A DNA stretch of 54,641 nt from a virus. Shown here piece by piece: positions 1-7,484 of this stretch (within the stretch, counting starts at the first letter, position 1; the number at the start of each line of letters is the position of its first letter). The stretch spans positions 1-54,641 of the IMG/VR virus record IMGVR_UViG_3300019927_000014. One strand, 5' to 3'. Both the position numbers and the translations under genes were made by a program. The notes below the pieces were generated by a model that searched no databases, was not told where the DNA came from, and worked only from the letters and a program-made list of their open reading frames with translations.

Positions 1-588
1 GATGATCTGCTGGACACGTTGGGCGGCTTGTCCGGGAGAGATAGTGTCATAGTTGTCTCCCTCCTCCACGAAGCTGTCTCTAAGCTGTTCCAGTTCCTCC
101 ACGGGCACGACATCCTGTTCTTCCAAAGATCCGCTCTCGTCGCCAACAGCGCCTCCTGTGGCTACCTCCAGCGAGGCATCGTCTTGTGGGACGAGTTGGC
201 CGTCTTCTCCGACCTTGAATTGTGGGAAGGAGTCGGGTTCTCGATCTTCTGCGTCGTCGGGATGTACTTCGTCTCCAGCGAGACGTTGCAGGTGGACTTT
301 CAGCCCACCGGACCCCCGACAAATCTTCCCACAATAATCGCAAACATATCTGGTTTTATGTTCGACGTTGTAGGAGTCAGGCATCTCCACATCAACGTTC
401 TCGTAGCCGACGATCTCGGCTTCAGATGCTTCAAAATCGTCAGGCAGTTCATATTTCTCATCATGCTTTTCGTCGCTTTTGTTCAATACGTGGAACGTTA
501 ATCCACGAGACGCCCCTTCCCACTCGCAGTAAGGACATTTTCGGATCGGCTCATCATTACTGTGAGTTTCATATCCCTTATCTACCAT
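1..588 (-). CDS. Zinc-finger protein, C-terminus cut by window edge
   Basis: This is an open frame of 196 codons from ATG at 588 down to base 1 with no stop, so the C-terminus lies outside the window. Two cysteine/histidine clusters are visible: CPYCEWEG followed by a TFH at about residues 18-33, and CDYCGKIC followed by KVHLQRL at about residues 87-105. Both look like C2H2-type fingers. The rest is acidic and probably flexible. A nucleic-acid-binding or regulatory role is inferred from the fingers; no specific family is recognised. The frame runs opposite to the structured RNA and early block on its right and shares the TATA-rich intergenic region with them. Confidence 0.8.
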   Translation of the reverse strand, partial: MVDKGYETHSNDEPIRKCPYCEWEGASRGLTFHVLNKSDEKHDEKYELPDDFEASEAEIVGYENVDVEMPDSYNVEHKTRYVCDYCGKICRGSGGLKVHLQRLAGDEVHPDDAEDREPDSFPQFKVGEDGQLVPQDDASLEVATGGAVGDESGSLEEQDVVPVEELEQLRDSFVEEGDNYDTISPGQAAQRVQQII

Positions 589-608
589 GCTCAATCTTAC
601 CCGTGTAT

Positions 609-634
609 AGGAGTATAAATCCCCCTTATATAAA
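609..634. promoter_or_regulatory. Divergent TATA boxes
   Basis: On the minus strand an ATTTATAC box (612-620) lies about 28 bases before the ATG at 588, which suggests a leaderless transcript. A TTATATAA box (626-633) reads as TATA in both directions; in the plus direction it would start transcription near 650-660, just before the structured RNA. Confidence 0.5.
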
Positions 635-652
635 CAGTCTGTATAGTTCATC

Positions 653-666
653 GCATTAATCAAAGC
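653..666 (+). promoter_or_regulatory. Recurrent GCATTAATCAAAGC motif
   Basis: This is one copy of a motif (consensus GCATTRAWCAAAGC) that recurs in intergenic regions at 8748, 8760, 8974, 33517, 39842, 46809 and 50491. It usually points toward the downstream gene. A virus-specific promoter or transcription-factor site is inferred. Here it falls near the predicted start of the structured RNA. Confidence 0.4.
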
Positions 667-1034
667 ATACCACATTGTTCAATCGGCACCTTTATGGTGT
701 CGGGGCACGTTTACTCGTGTGGAGTGGATGCCTGATAGCATCCCTTCAGCGAGTAGGGCAATTTGAGGGGGATCTGCCAGCGACAGATTCCCCAGTACGG
801 GGCCTGGCGGCCTCTATTGCCTCGAAAGAGGCGTGCTGGTTTGGGTAGCGGTCATAATCGCCGGGTGTTTTCATCCCGGCGATGTTACAGACGCGGGTGC
901 TAAGTCCCGCTTCCGGCTTCACCTTAGGCCTCAGACCTTGAACGAGAGTTCTTGGGACTCAATTGCAATAGGTGAGATCAGCGCCGTGTGACACGCCCTG
1001 AATAGGGAAGGAAACGTTGGCGCTCAATAAATTG
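660..1034 (+). ncRNA. Structured RNA upstream of the early block
   Basis: There is no credible reading frame in this stretch, but there is dense local pairing. CGGCACC pairs with GGTGTCG (684-702). GGATGC pairs with GCATCC (726-743). A 10-bp stem GGGGGATCTG closes at 767-793. GCCTC-GAAA-GAGGC (819-832) carries a GNRA loop. A perfect 9-bp stem ATCGCCGGG/CCCGGCGAT spans 857-883. GCGGG/CCCGC pairs at 893-910. AGCGCC (980-985) pairs with GGCGCT (1019-1024) around an inner CCCT-GAAT-AGGG hairpin. The stretch runs straight into a tRNA-like element at 1035. It could be a free RNA or a long mRNA leader; the exact ends are inferred. Confidence 0.65.
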
Positions 1035-1103
1035 ACGGACTTAACTCAGCCTGGGAGAGTGCCCCTGAACGGGGTTGCTCGGGTTCAAATCCCGGAGTCC
1101 GTG
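1035..1103 (+). tRNA. tRNA-Phe-like element with a shortened anticodon arm
   Basis: The acceptor stem is a perfect 7 bp (ACGGACT, 1035-1041, with AGTCCGT, 1096-1102). TA at positions 8-9 is followed by a D arm ACTC/GAGT with a GGG-containing loop, and a T arm with the canonical loop TTCAAAT. The anticodon arm is abnormal: GCCCC-TGAAC-GGGGT leaves a five-base loop instead of seven around UGAA, which would be the GAA (Phe) anticodon. No CCA is encoded. It is therefore either a degenerate tRNA or a tRNA-like processing signal. It belongs to a family of ten such elements in this window and is the one closest to a real tRNA. The next start codon is 45 bases downstream. Confidence 0.65.
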
Positions 1104-1148
1104 TCAGTCAACGGCTGGCTCACACCGTCGTTGACCCTCTGTAGTACA
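1104..1148 (+). promoter_or_regulatory. Leader hairpin between tRNA-like element and gene
   Basis: GTCAACG (1107-1113) pairs with CGTTGAC (1129-1135) and is followed by the ATG at 1149. The order tRNA-like element, hairpin, start codon within about 45 bases is repeated at 49.5-53.6 kb. Confidence 0.5.
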
Positions 1149-1550
1149 ATGTCTCTGCTATCCAAACTCCGTCAGTTCTTCGGCTTCGGAGGATCGAGCG
1201 ATGAACAAACGAGCCTCGGCCCCGCCGCGATCACGGAAGCGGTGTACGAGCTATCCGGGAAGCAGTTCCCTGAGAAGGCGTGGCTCGGTGAACCGCGGAT
1301 GGTTGGCCGGGGTGGTGAGTTCTCGGGCGAATACAAGGTCGTCATCCCCGTCAACGTGGGCGGTGCTGATGATTACGACATCCCCAACCTGGAGTTCGAT
1401 CTTCCGGACGGGCTGGAGGATGAGGATGCACAGCTCTACGACTTCCTCGATTCGTTCGGAATCGAGAACATCGAAGACATCGAAGACGTGATCGACTACG
1501 AGATCGGTGTCAAGTGGACTGGTGGAACGCCGGTCCCGACGTGGCAGTGA
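1149..1550 (+). CDS. Acidic protein of unknown function
   Basis: This 133-residue protein is not assignable to a known family. The ATG at 1149 is chosen because upstream in-frame codons lie inside the tRNA-like element. The N-terminus (SLLSKLRQFFGFG) looks like a short amphipathic helix. The C-terminal half is very acidic, with repeated IED segments at about residues 110-120. It is the first gene after the structured RNA and overlaps the RNA ligase gene by a GTGA junction, so the two are probably co-translated. Confidence 0.75.
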   Translation: MSLLSKLRQFFGFGGSSDEQTSLGPAAITEAVYELSGKQFPEKAWLGEPRMVGRGGEFSGEYKVVIPVNVGGADDYDIPNLEFDLPDGLEDEDAQLYDFLDSFGIENIEDIEDVIDYEIGVKWTGGTPVPTWQ

Positions 1551-2491
1551 AGAAATACCCGAAGATCCGTCGGCTCGGTCATCCGGACACAGACGGACTA
1601 TTCTCCGACGGAGAGGTCGTTGTTCACGAGAAGATGGACGGAGCGAACTTCCGTATCCATGTAGACTCGGACGCGCGTGAGATCACCTTCGGGTCCCGAA
1701 ATCTGGACTACTCGACGGTTCCGAACGAGGATGTGCCGAAGAACTTCCGGCCCACTATCGAGTGGGTGTCTCGGGAGATCGACGCGCACACGCTCTACAA
1801 TCTGGCTGACAACCTGGGTGACATGACTCTGTTCGGGGAGTCGATGCACTCTCACACGCTGGATTATCCGTGGGAAGAGATGCCACGGTTCCTCGGTTTC
1901 GACGTGTTCATCGAAGACGGGCCAAACGACATGAGCGGATGGCTTCGTCACGGCGAAGCTATGGACGTGTTCCAGGCCGGTAACCTGCCGGTTGCCCCCG
2001 TTCTCGACGTTGACGACGCTGAAAACATCAACCCCAGCGACTACGAGGAGATCGAGAGTCAGTTCCGCGATGGAATTGCTGAAGGCGTCGTGATGAAGAA
2101 CGCTTCGTGTGACACACGGGCGAAACTCATTACCGAAGCGTTCGCTGAGAAGCACGAATCGGCCAAGGCCGGTACGGATAACGGTGGACCCAGCGACGAA
2201 TCGAGACTCGCTGACAAGTACACCGGATCTAACCGTCGCATTGAAAAAACCATCGAGAAGATGGTCAATGACGAGGGCCGCAAACTCGAAATGCCCCTCA
2301 TGGAGGATCTACCACAGCGCGTTCTCCGAGACATCGGTGAGGAAGAGGGCGCGTCTCTTCTACTGGACGAAGACGCGGTACTGGACTTACACCAGTTCCG
2401 GAAGCAGATCAACAGACGGTGTGCCAATGAACTCCGTGACAAGATACGACGACGTGGGATGGAACAAGGCGGCAAACAAGCAGGCGCGTGA
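1547..2491 (+). CDS. RNA ligase (nucleotidyltransferase family)
   Basis: This 314-residue protein probably joins RNA 5'-phosphate and 3'-hydroxyl ends through a lysine-adenylate intermediate. Motif I is EKMDGANF, with the likely nucleotidyl lysine at residue 29. Motif III-like FLGFDVFIED, motif IV-like EGVVMKN and motif V-like RAKLITEAF follow in order, as in the Rnl2/DraRnl-type RNA ligase family. The C-terminal 100 residues are helical and may be the family's second domain. GTG at 1547 is preferred over the earlier GTG at 1514 because it overlaps the previous stop as GTGA. Viral RNA ligases often repair cleaved tRNA; here the gene lies beside structured and tRNA-like RNAs, which makes a role on those RNAs an attractive inference. 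Confidence 0.85.
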   Translation: MKKYPKIRRLGHPDTDGLFSDGEVVVHEKMDGANFRIHVDSDAREITFGSRNLDYSTVPNEDVPKNFRPTIEWVSREIDAHTLYNLADNLGDMTLFGESMHSHTLDYPWEEMPRFLGFDVFIEDGPNDMSGWLRHGEAMDVFQAGNLPVAPVLDVDDAENINPSDYEEIESQFRDGIAEGVVMKNASCDTRAKLITEAFAEKHESAKAGTDNGGPSDESRLADKYTGSNRRIEKTIEKMVNDEGRKLEMPLMEDLPQRVLRDIGEEEGASLLLDEDAVLDLHQFRKQINRRCANELRDKIRRRGMEQGGKQAGA

Positions 2492-2496
2492 AAACC

Positions 2497-2580
2497 ATGA
2501 CAGAAACCAACGAAAACAGCGAGAACGGCGGCTTCGAGAGCGTAACCAAACAGACGACCGACGAGGAGACGAGCGACTAA
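2497..2580 (+). CDS. 27-residue acidic micro-protein
   Basis: A short frame from ATG 2497 starts 5 bases after the RNA ligase stop and ends 2 bases before the next ATG. It is rich in Thr, Asn and Glu and ends TDEETSD. There is no recognisable domain. The tight packing in a run of overlapping genes is the main support. Confidence 0.45.
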   Translation: MTETNENSENGGFESVTKQTTDEETSD

Positions 2581-2582
2581 TC

Positions 2583-2654
2583 ATGGGGATTCCGAATAAA
2601 CCGGGTCACGGACCCATGTGCAAGTGTCACTTCTGCCAGGAGCGGTACAACTGA
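2583..2654 (+). CDS. 23-residue CxCxxC micro-protein
   Basis: The product contains HGPMCKCHFCQERYN, a compact cysteine cluster that could bind one metal ion together with the nearby histidines. The stop overlaps the ATG of the next gene (TGATG). Function is unknown; the cysteine spacing and gene packing suggest it is real. Confidence 0.5.
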   Translation: MGIPNKPGHGPMCKCHFCQERYN

Positions 2655-2872
2655 TGAGCATGGACATGGACATCAATACTGACGACGACTTCGGTGAGAT
2701 GAGCAGTGACATGAAACGGAGCTTCGGAAAGTTTGCGGTTCTGGTGATTCTTCTCAACATCATCTTCGGTGTTGTGGGACTCGTTCTCACTGTCGGGATC
2801 ATCTACTTCTTCCTCGCGGCTCTCGGTGTGGTTCCCCCGGTTGACGTGGTTCCGGTGATTCCGTTCGTATGA
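2654..2872 (+). CDS. Small membrane protein A
   Basis: This 72-residue protein has an acidic N-terminus (about 30 residues) followed by a long hydrophobic stretch (about residues 32-60) that forms one or two membrane helices. It ends in LGVVPPVDVVPVIPFV. The end is clearly related to that of the next gene (LVPPLDFIPLIPYI), so the two are probably a duplicated pair. A holin-like or membrane-remodelling role is possible but not shown. It overlaps its neighbour by ATGA. Confidence 0.75.
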   Translation: MSMDMDINTDDDFGEMSSDMKRSFGKFAVLVILLNIIFGVVGLVLTVGIIYFFLAALGVVPPVDVVPVIPFV

Positions 2873-3057
2873 CGGCTCTGGTTAGACTTCTTCTTGGTAT
2901 CGTGGGCACAGTAATCGGTGGACTTCTCTTCATTCTTCTCGGCTTTTTGCTGATCGTCGGGAAGCTCGCATTAATCGGCTTCATTATCTACTTCTTCGTT
3001 GCGGCGGCGGGCCTTGTTCCGCCTCTGGACTTCATCCCGCTGATCCCGTACATCTAA
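2869..3057 (+). CDS. Small membrane protein B
   Basis: This 62-residue protein is almost entirely hydrophobic, with two likely membrane helices (about residues 5-28 and 30-50) and a conserved proline-rich tail PPLDFIPLIP that matches the tail of the preceding protein. It has no signal peptide cleavage site that I can see. The ATGA overlap indicates translational coupling. It is the last gene before the tRNA-like element at 3067. Confidence 0.75.
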   Translation: MTALVRLLLGIVGTVIGGLLFILLGFLLIVGKLALIGFIIYFFVAAAGLVPPLDFIPLIPYI

Positions 3058-3066
3058 TCTGCGGCT

Positions 3067-3110
3067 GTCGCTAATGGCCTTCTGAGACGGTTCGATTCCG
3101 TCCAGCGACC
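3067..3110 (+). ncRNA. tRNA-like minihelix (acceptor plus T arm)
   Basis: GTCGCTA (3067-3073) pairs with CAGCGAC (3103-3109), six pairs plus an A-C mismatch at position 7. The T arm is GACGG-TTCGATT-CCGTC, with a fully canonical loop. The D and anticodon arms are replaced by a 12-base linker. It begins 9 bases after the stop of the upstream gene and precedes the gene at 3197 by about 90 bases. Confidence 0.65.
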
Positions 3111-3196
3111 TCGGGTGACCAACATAGAATAGAGAACCCCGCTACCCACAGTGAACAGATTTCTGACTAAACCAGCACGCGATACGAGATTCTAAA

Positions 3197-4192
3197 ATGG
3201 TTGATTACGACAATCACGCAGGCGACTTCAGTGGTAACGACGACCTCAAGCTCACGATGATGCCCTACGCGGCAATCGACGGCGACTTCGAGGGCATCCG
3301 AGAGGGTAACAGTGACTTCGGACAGTCCATCGCAGAACGGTACGAGAACGCCGCTCTGGTGGACGGCGCACTCTACCAGCGCGACGACGACGAGTCGAAG
3401 GTGAAGATGTTCTCGTGGGAGAGTCAGGGCTTCGATCCCTCGGAAGAGGAGTTCAAGCCCGCTGAGTTCAAACGGAAGAACGAGACTCACGGGAGCAACA
3501 CCTACAACTTCACACTCATCGCGGCTCGCATTGACGAGACGGGTGAAGTGTGGCTCGCAGAAGGAGAGAATGGGGAACCGGTCATGGATCTCAACGATCA
3601 GGAGTATCCGGTTCTCGGGAACGTCATCATCTGGAACGGTGGTTCCAAGGAGAACGGACCCAGTTCCACGTCCAAGACGGCGGCCCGAACCCTGACGACA
3701 CTCGGTCGGGAAGCGGTTGTGGACGAGGATGACATCTTCAACTGGTTCGACAGTTCCTCGGAAGCTCGTGACGCTCTCGTCGGGAAGCGGCTCCGTCGGT
3801 TCAAGATCGAGCGCGAAGGTGAGAAGTTCAACTTCTACACCCCGGTCTACCTCGACGTGGCGACGGAGAACCGCATCGGTATCCCGAACGACACCGAGGA
3901 AGCGGCGTCTACAAGCTCCGGCGACAGTGGACAGGAAGCCGCCACGGACGGCGGAGCGAGCAAGCAGGCGATGGCCGAAGCCGCGAAAGAAGCCGGTGCC
4001 TCGTCGGACTTCCCCGATGCGATTGACGACTGCATCGACTACTGCGTGGAGCAGGACATCACCGACAAGGAGGACGTGATGGGCACGTTCCAGGTCATGG
4101 CGAACAACCCCGAGTCCTCGATCTCGATTGAGATGATGGAAGACGTGGGCGAAGACAGCATCATCGAGGAGATCGAGGCCCGCTCCGAGTAA
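3197..4192 (+). CDS. Acidic protein of unknown function, possible replication accessory
   Basis: This 331-residue protein is not recognised. Residues 1-220 look like a folded domain with several beta-strand-like segments (YNFTLIAARI, VLGNVIIWNGG, KLRRFKIERE-like region). Residues 225-270 form an Ala/Ser/Gly-rich acidic linker, and residues 275-331 form a helical acidic tail. A strand-rich core followed by an acidic tail, next to the replication genes, would fit a single-stranded-DNA-binding protein, but no OB-fold signature can be demonstrated by eye. It follows the minihelix at 3067 and precedes the 4194 gene by 1 base. Confidence 0.75.
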   Translation: MVDYDNHAGDFSGNDDLKLTMMPYAAIDGDFEGIREGNSDFGQSIAERYENAALVDGALYQRDDDESKVKMFSWESQGFDPSEEEFKPAEFKRKNETHGSNTYNFTLIAARIDETGEVWLAEGENGEPVMDLNDQEYPVLGNVIIWNGGSKENGPSSTSKTAARTLTTLGREAVVDEDDIFNWFDSSSEARDALVGKRLRRFKIEREGEKFNFYTPVYLDVATENRIGIPNDTEEAASTSSGDSGQEAATDGGASKQAMAEAAKEAGASSDFPDAIDDCIDYCVEQDITDKEDVMGTFQVMANNPESSISIEMMEDVGEDSIIEEIEARSE

Positions 4193-4193
4193 G

Positions 4194-4451
4194 ATGGTCG
4201 GCGTCTCTGACCCGGACGACGTGGAAACGGATTACACCGTCACAGAAGTCTCGGTGACAGTCCTCCGACGAAAGCAGATCGAGGAGTACGAACCCTTCGA
4301 GGCGTCCGAGACGATCACAGCGGAAGTGATGCCTCGGGCCGACATCGAGGAGGTCACCGAGGAACTTCACGACACAGCGAAAGAACACGTCCAGCGGGAC
4401 ATCGTGAAGCGCGTTGAAGAACGCGACATGAAGAACGAGCTTGAGGGATAA
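4194..4451 (+). CDS. Small hypothetical protein, 85 residues
   Basis: A predicted beta-strand section (TDYTVTEVSVTVLRR) is followed by a charged helix ending KRVEERDMKNELEG. No family is recognised. The stop overlaps the next ATG (TAATG), placing it in the same co-translated set as its neighbours. Confidence 0.7.
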   Translation: MVGVSDPDDVETDYTVTEVSVTVLRRKQIEEYEPFEASETITAEVMPRADIEEVTEELHDTAKEHVQRDIVKRVEERDMKNELEG

Positions 4452-4615
4452 TGACAAAGACAATCGAAGTCTCTGTAGAAGTTCCAGAAACCCTGGAATG
4501 GCAGGAGATCGCCAACATCGAGGATGAAGTTTCTGGAGCTGTTGGTCAACTTCTGGCCGCTCGGGGCCTTGACCGTAAGTCCCATACACGGCGCGTAGAA
4601 GCTGTGTACGAGTGA
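4451..4615 (+). CDS. Small hypothetical protein, 54 residues
   Basis: The frame starts with ATG overlapping the previous stop (TAATG). The protein has a beta-like start (TKTIEVSVEVPETLEW) and a basic end (RKSHTRRVEAVYE). Function is unknown. It is followed by a structured leader before the ATPase gene. Confidence 0.65.
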   Translation: MTKTIEVSVEVPETLEWQEIANIEDEVSGAVGQLLAARGLDRKSHTRRVEAVYE

Positions 4616-4690
4616 AGTAACAGCGGCCCCGTTGCGGTGGGAACCTGAGGTCGGGTCGGTAGTCGGGCTTCCCGACGAGAACCGCAGGTA
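4616..4690 (+). promoter_or_regulatory. Structured leader of the ATPase gene
   Basis: TCGGG-CTT-CCCGA forms a tight hairpin inside a larger TGCGGT/ACCGCA pairing that ends just before the ATG at 4691. No T-loop is present, so it is not one of the tRNA-like elements. It may control translation of the gene; this is inference. Confidence 0.4.
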
Positions 4691-6220
4691 ATGACCACCG
4701 CTGTTAATTCTCAAATGACAGTAACAAAAACACCGACTCTCCACGAGTTGGTAAAAATGAAGGAAGATTTCGGGCTTGAAGGCGAGCCTGACACCTTCCT
4801 CACGACCCTACTCGCAAAGAAGGGCGGCGGATTCCTTGTGATGAAAGGACCGTCTCGCTCCGGTAAAGACTACATCGTGGCGGCGACGAACTACTGTGAG
4901 TTAGACAGTAACACGGCTTCCATCCCCGAGTCGTCGTCACCGACTGCGTTGTTCGAGAAGAAGGACAAGCTGAACTCGGCGTCGGTTCACATCTATCCGG
5001 ACATGGGGTCCGAGTTCCCGGAACATCTTCTCATGCAGATCAAGCGTCACGGCGAAGGACGCTCGATCACGCACGAGTACACTGATGTTTCCGGTGGTAC
5101 TCGGCAAACGGTTGAACAGACGATCCATCCCCCTGATGGATTTGTCATGTTCATCGCCACCGACAACGAGGATATGGACCTCAACGATTACCCGGAGGTT
5201 CGGAACCGGGCGTTGATTATCTACACCGACGCCTCGAAGGAACAGAACGACCGTGTTCTGGACCGACAGGCTCGGGAAGAGTCCACGTTCATCGAGCCGA
5301 CTGTCGGGATGGATAGAGCGAACGAGATCCGGAGATACCTGGACGAGATTCCCACTCACCGCTACAACGTAGCGGAACACATGGAAGGGGGAATCGGGCA
5401 GATGAAGGTCCCCTTCTCGTGGGAGTTCCGTCAGCAGGAACCACTTCCGTCTCACTTCCCCGAGGTTCGGATGGACTACAAGCGCCTGATGAAGTTCATG
5501 AAGATCATGTCGATCTTCCACCATCAGGATCGGATGGACCCGATGGTAAATGGCGCTCCGACACTCCTGGTCACTCCCATTGACGGGTGGTTGACCATGC
5601 GGGTGTTCGGTGAGAAGATGATAATGAGTTCCCTCAATCTGGAGGAACTTGACTTGGAGATCGTCCAAGAACTTCGGGATGCCAACGAGACGTTCACTGT
5701 CTCGGAGATCCAGTCAGAGATGCGTTCTCGCGGTTATCACGTCACCGACCGTGACGTTCGGAACGCGCTCAAGAACATGAAGACGAAGGGGTACGTGGAC
5801 GTGGATCAGTCTGCGACACCCCATGAGTGGCACGCTACGGCCTTCGCAACGGTCGCCAAGCCCCACAAGACGTTCGACTGGGAGAAAATCTGCAACGACG
5901 CCAAAGAGCGTCTGTACGACGATTCACGTTGGCCCCACGACGTGGTTGAAAACTACTCTTCCCGCTTCCTCGAAGGTCCACAAGAGGCCGTCATGCCGTT
6001 CGGTGACCGAGCGGGAGAAGTAATCAACATCAAAGACTGGGAAGGCTTCTCCACGCAAGTCGAGGAGGCGATGGAGGAGGTTGACGCTATCAACGATGAA
6101 GGTGTCTACGGTGGCTCGTCTAACGACGAGGAAGCAGAGGACACTGAAGACGAGGAAACCGTCGAGAAGGGCGACACCGGACTCCAAGCCTATGCTGATG
6201 GAGGTGGTGACTTCTCGTGA
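4691..6220 (+). CDS. P-loop ATPase with C-terminal winged helix, probable replication ATPase
   Basis: This 509-residue protein has a Walker A motif GPSRSGKD at residues 53-60. Further on are PDMGSEFPEHLL and DGFVMFIATDNED segments that could supply the Walker B/sensor region, and PEVRNRALIIYTD resembles an arginine-finger stretch. Residues about 330-375 (FTVSEIQSEMRSRGYHVTDRDVRNALKNM) read as a winged-helix DNA-binding domain. The tail is acidic. The gene overlaps the primase gene (GTGA), so a helicase or helicase-loader role at the fork is the likeliest reading. It could instead be another AAA-type DNA-handling ATPase. Confidence 0.75.
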   Translation: MTTAVNSQMTVTKTPTLHELVKMKEDFGLEGEPDTFLTTLLAKKGGGFLVMKGPSRSGKDYIVAATNYCELDSNTASIPESSSPTALFEKKDKLNSASVHIYPDMGSEFPEHLLMQIKRHGEGRSITHEYTDVSGGTRQTVEQTIHPPDGFVMFIATDNEDMDLNDYPEVRNRALIIYTDASKEQNDRVLDRQAREESTFIEPTVGMDRANEIRRYLDEIPTHRYNVAEHMEGGIGQMKVPFSWEFRQQEPLPSHFPEVRMDYKRLMKFMKIMSIFHHQDRMDPMVNGAPTLLVTPIDGWLTMRVFGEKMIMSSLNLEELDLEIVQELRDANETFTVSEIQSEMRSRGYHVTDRDVRNALKNMKTKGYVDVDQSATPHEWHATAFATVAKPHKTFDWEKICNDAKERLYDDSRWPHDVVENYSSRFLEGPQEAVMPFGDRAGEVINIKDWEGFSTQVEEAMEEVDAINDEGVYGGSSNDEEAEDTEDEETVEKGDTGLQAYADGGGDFS

Positions 6221-7440
6221 GCAGGGCAGGCAAGAACGTCGAACGGAGCTTCACCGACGAAGTACGCCGTATTCGACAAGCGGCTGAAGTGTGGTGTCCC
6301 GAAGGAACGTACCCACGTCAGGTTGGTCGAAAGCAAGAGTCGAAGCCGACGATCAACGCGCTGGTGAACCGGATCGCGTCTCAGGTTCACGATCATGGCT
6401 ACGTTTCGGTCTACGGATTTCCCCGTGGTCACACGAAAAATGGGGAAGTCCCGGACGTAGACACTCTCATGCTTGACTTCGACGTACCGGGTGATCGGTA
6501 CGACGGAGACGGTGACATGGAGGATTGGACGAGTGAGATGTACGATCTCCTCGCTCGGGTTCGTCTTGTGGTCGAATACCTCGCTGATGAGGGCAAGGCG
6601 AAGCACTGGCGATTCTCACTCTCGGGACACAAAGGCGTTCACCTGTATCTGGACTTTCCGAAAGTTCACCACAAGACCGGTGATCTGAAACAGTTCAAGT
6701 CGGGCCTCTCGGCTTACACAAGTGAGTTGATTACCTATCTGGAAGATGATATAGGAGTCAACCTGGAACCGTGGCTCGACGTGGACAGTTCTGATATGGG
6801 TCGGTTGACACGGCTTCCGAACACACGCCATCCGGGTGCATCTGAGGTGTTCCCGTCGAATCGGTACTGTGTTCCGGTAACCGCGAACGAACTCCGTGAT
6901 CTCACAGTCGCGGATTACTGGGCGCTCACTTCAGCGCCGCGCCCCCTTCCCGACGGTATCAGCAGAGTAGAATCAGAGCGTGCAGGAGAGGCGATCACTC
7001 GCCATATCAAGTACGCTACGTCGTCCTCGTCGGATGTGACGTATAATGCGTCATATAATTCCGACCGAGTTGACGAGTACAAAGAAAACGCGAACGATGG
7101 GTACACCTCGGTGGACGACCTGTGGCTTTTCTTAGAAGACAGGCCGTGCATCAAGGCGTACTACGAACGAGACGGTGACCAGTTCCATTACGGGGATTCT
7201 TCCCACACGATGGAGCTATTCGTCATGTCCCGGCTCGTGAACATGGGTGTTCCCTACGCTCTTATCGTCCAGTTTTTCGAGACGATGGAGCCTGATGGGT
7301 TTGACCCTGATCGGACGAAGGCACAGTTGAACGAGGTTATAGCCCGGAACTATAACGAGTTCAACTGCGAGAAGGTCTGGCAAGACGCACCACGGTTCTG
7401 CTTAGAAGATCGGTGCGCGATCTACCAGAACGAGCATTAA
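6217..7440 (+). CDS. Archaeo-eukaryotic primase (PriS-like)
   Basis: This 407-residue protein probably makes primers for DNA replication. The catalytic DxD appears as LMLDFDVPG (D87, D89). The SxH motif follows as SLSGHKGVHLYLD (S136, H138, with an aspartate at about 146), and RLTRLPNTRH at about residue 205 fits the third motif of the AEP superfamily. The C-terminus has three cysteines (NCEKVW, FCLEDRC) that could form a metal or Fe-S site like that of the primase large-subunit type. The start GTG at 6217 overlaps the stop of the ATPase gene. Confidence 0.85.
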   Translation: MSRAGKNVERSFTDEVRRIRQAAEVWCPEGTYPRQVGRKQESKPTINALVNRIASQVHDHGYVSVYGFPRGHTKNGEVPDVDTLMLDFDVPGDRYDGDGDMEDWTSEMYDLLARVRLVVEYLADEGKAKHWRFSLSGHKGVHLYLDFPKVHHKTGDLKQFKSGLSAYTSELITYLEDDIGVNLEPWLDVDSSDMGRLTRLPNTRHPGASEVFPSNRYCVPVTANELRDLTVADYWALTSAPRPLPDGISRVESERAGEAITRHIKYATSSSSDVTYNASYNSDRVDEYKENANDGYTSVDDLWLFLEDRPCIKAYYERDGDQFHYGDSSHTMELFVMSRLVNMGVPYALIVQFFETMEPDGFDPDRTKAQLNEVIARNYNEFNCEKVWQDAPRFCLEDRCAIYQNEH

Positions 7441-7447
7441 TTTCCTC

Positions 7448-7467
7448 TGGCCGGAGGTAACCGGCCA
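7448..7467 (+). promoter_or_regulatory. Leader hairpin before the phosphoesterase gene
   Basis: TGGCCGG pairs perfectly with CCGGCCA around the loop AGGTAA, between the primase stop and the ATG at 7485. It could act as a translational control element or a processing site. Confidence 0.45.
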
Positions 7468-7484
7468 CCCCACATAATCACTTA

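Noticed and set aside
1017-1148. Longer start for the 1149 gene at 1017
   Set aside because: The extension would read through the acceptor stem and T arm of the tRNA-like element; ATG 1149 fits the spacing seen at other modules.
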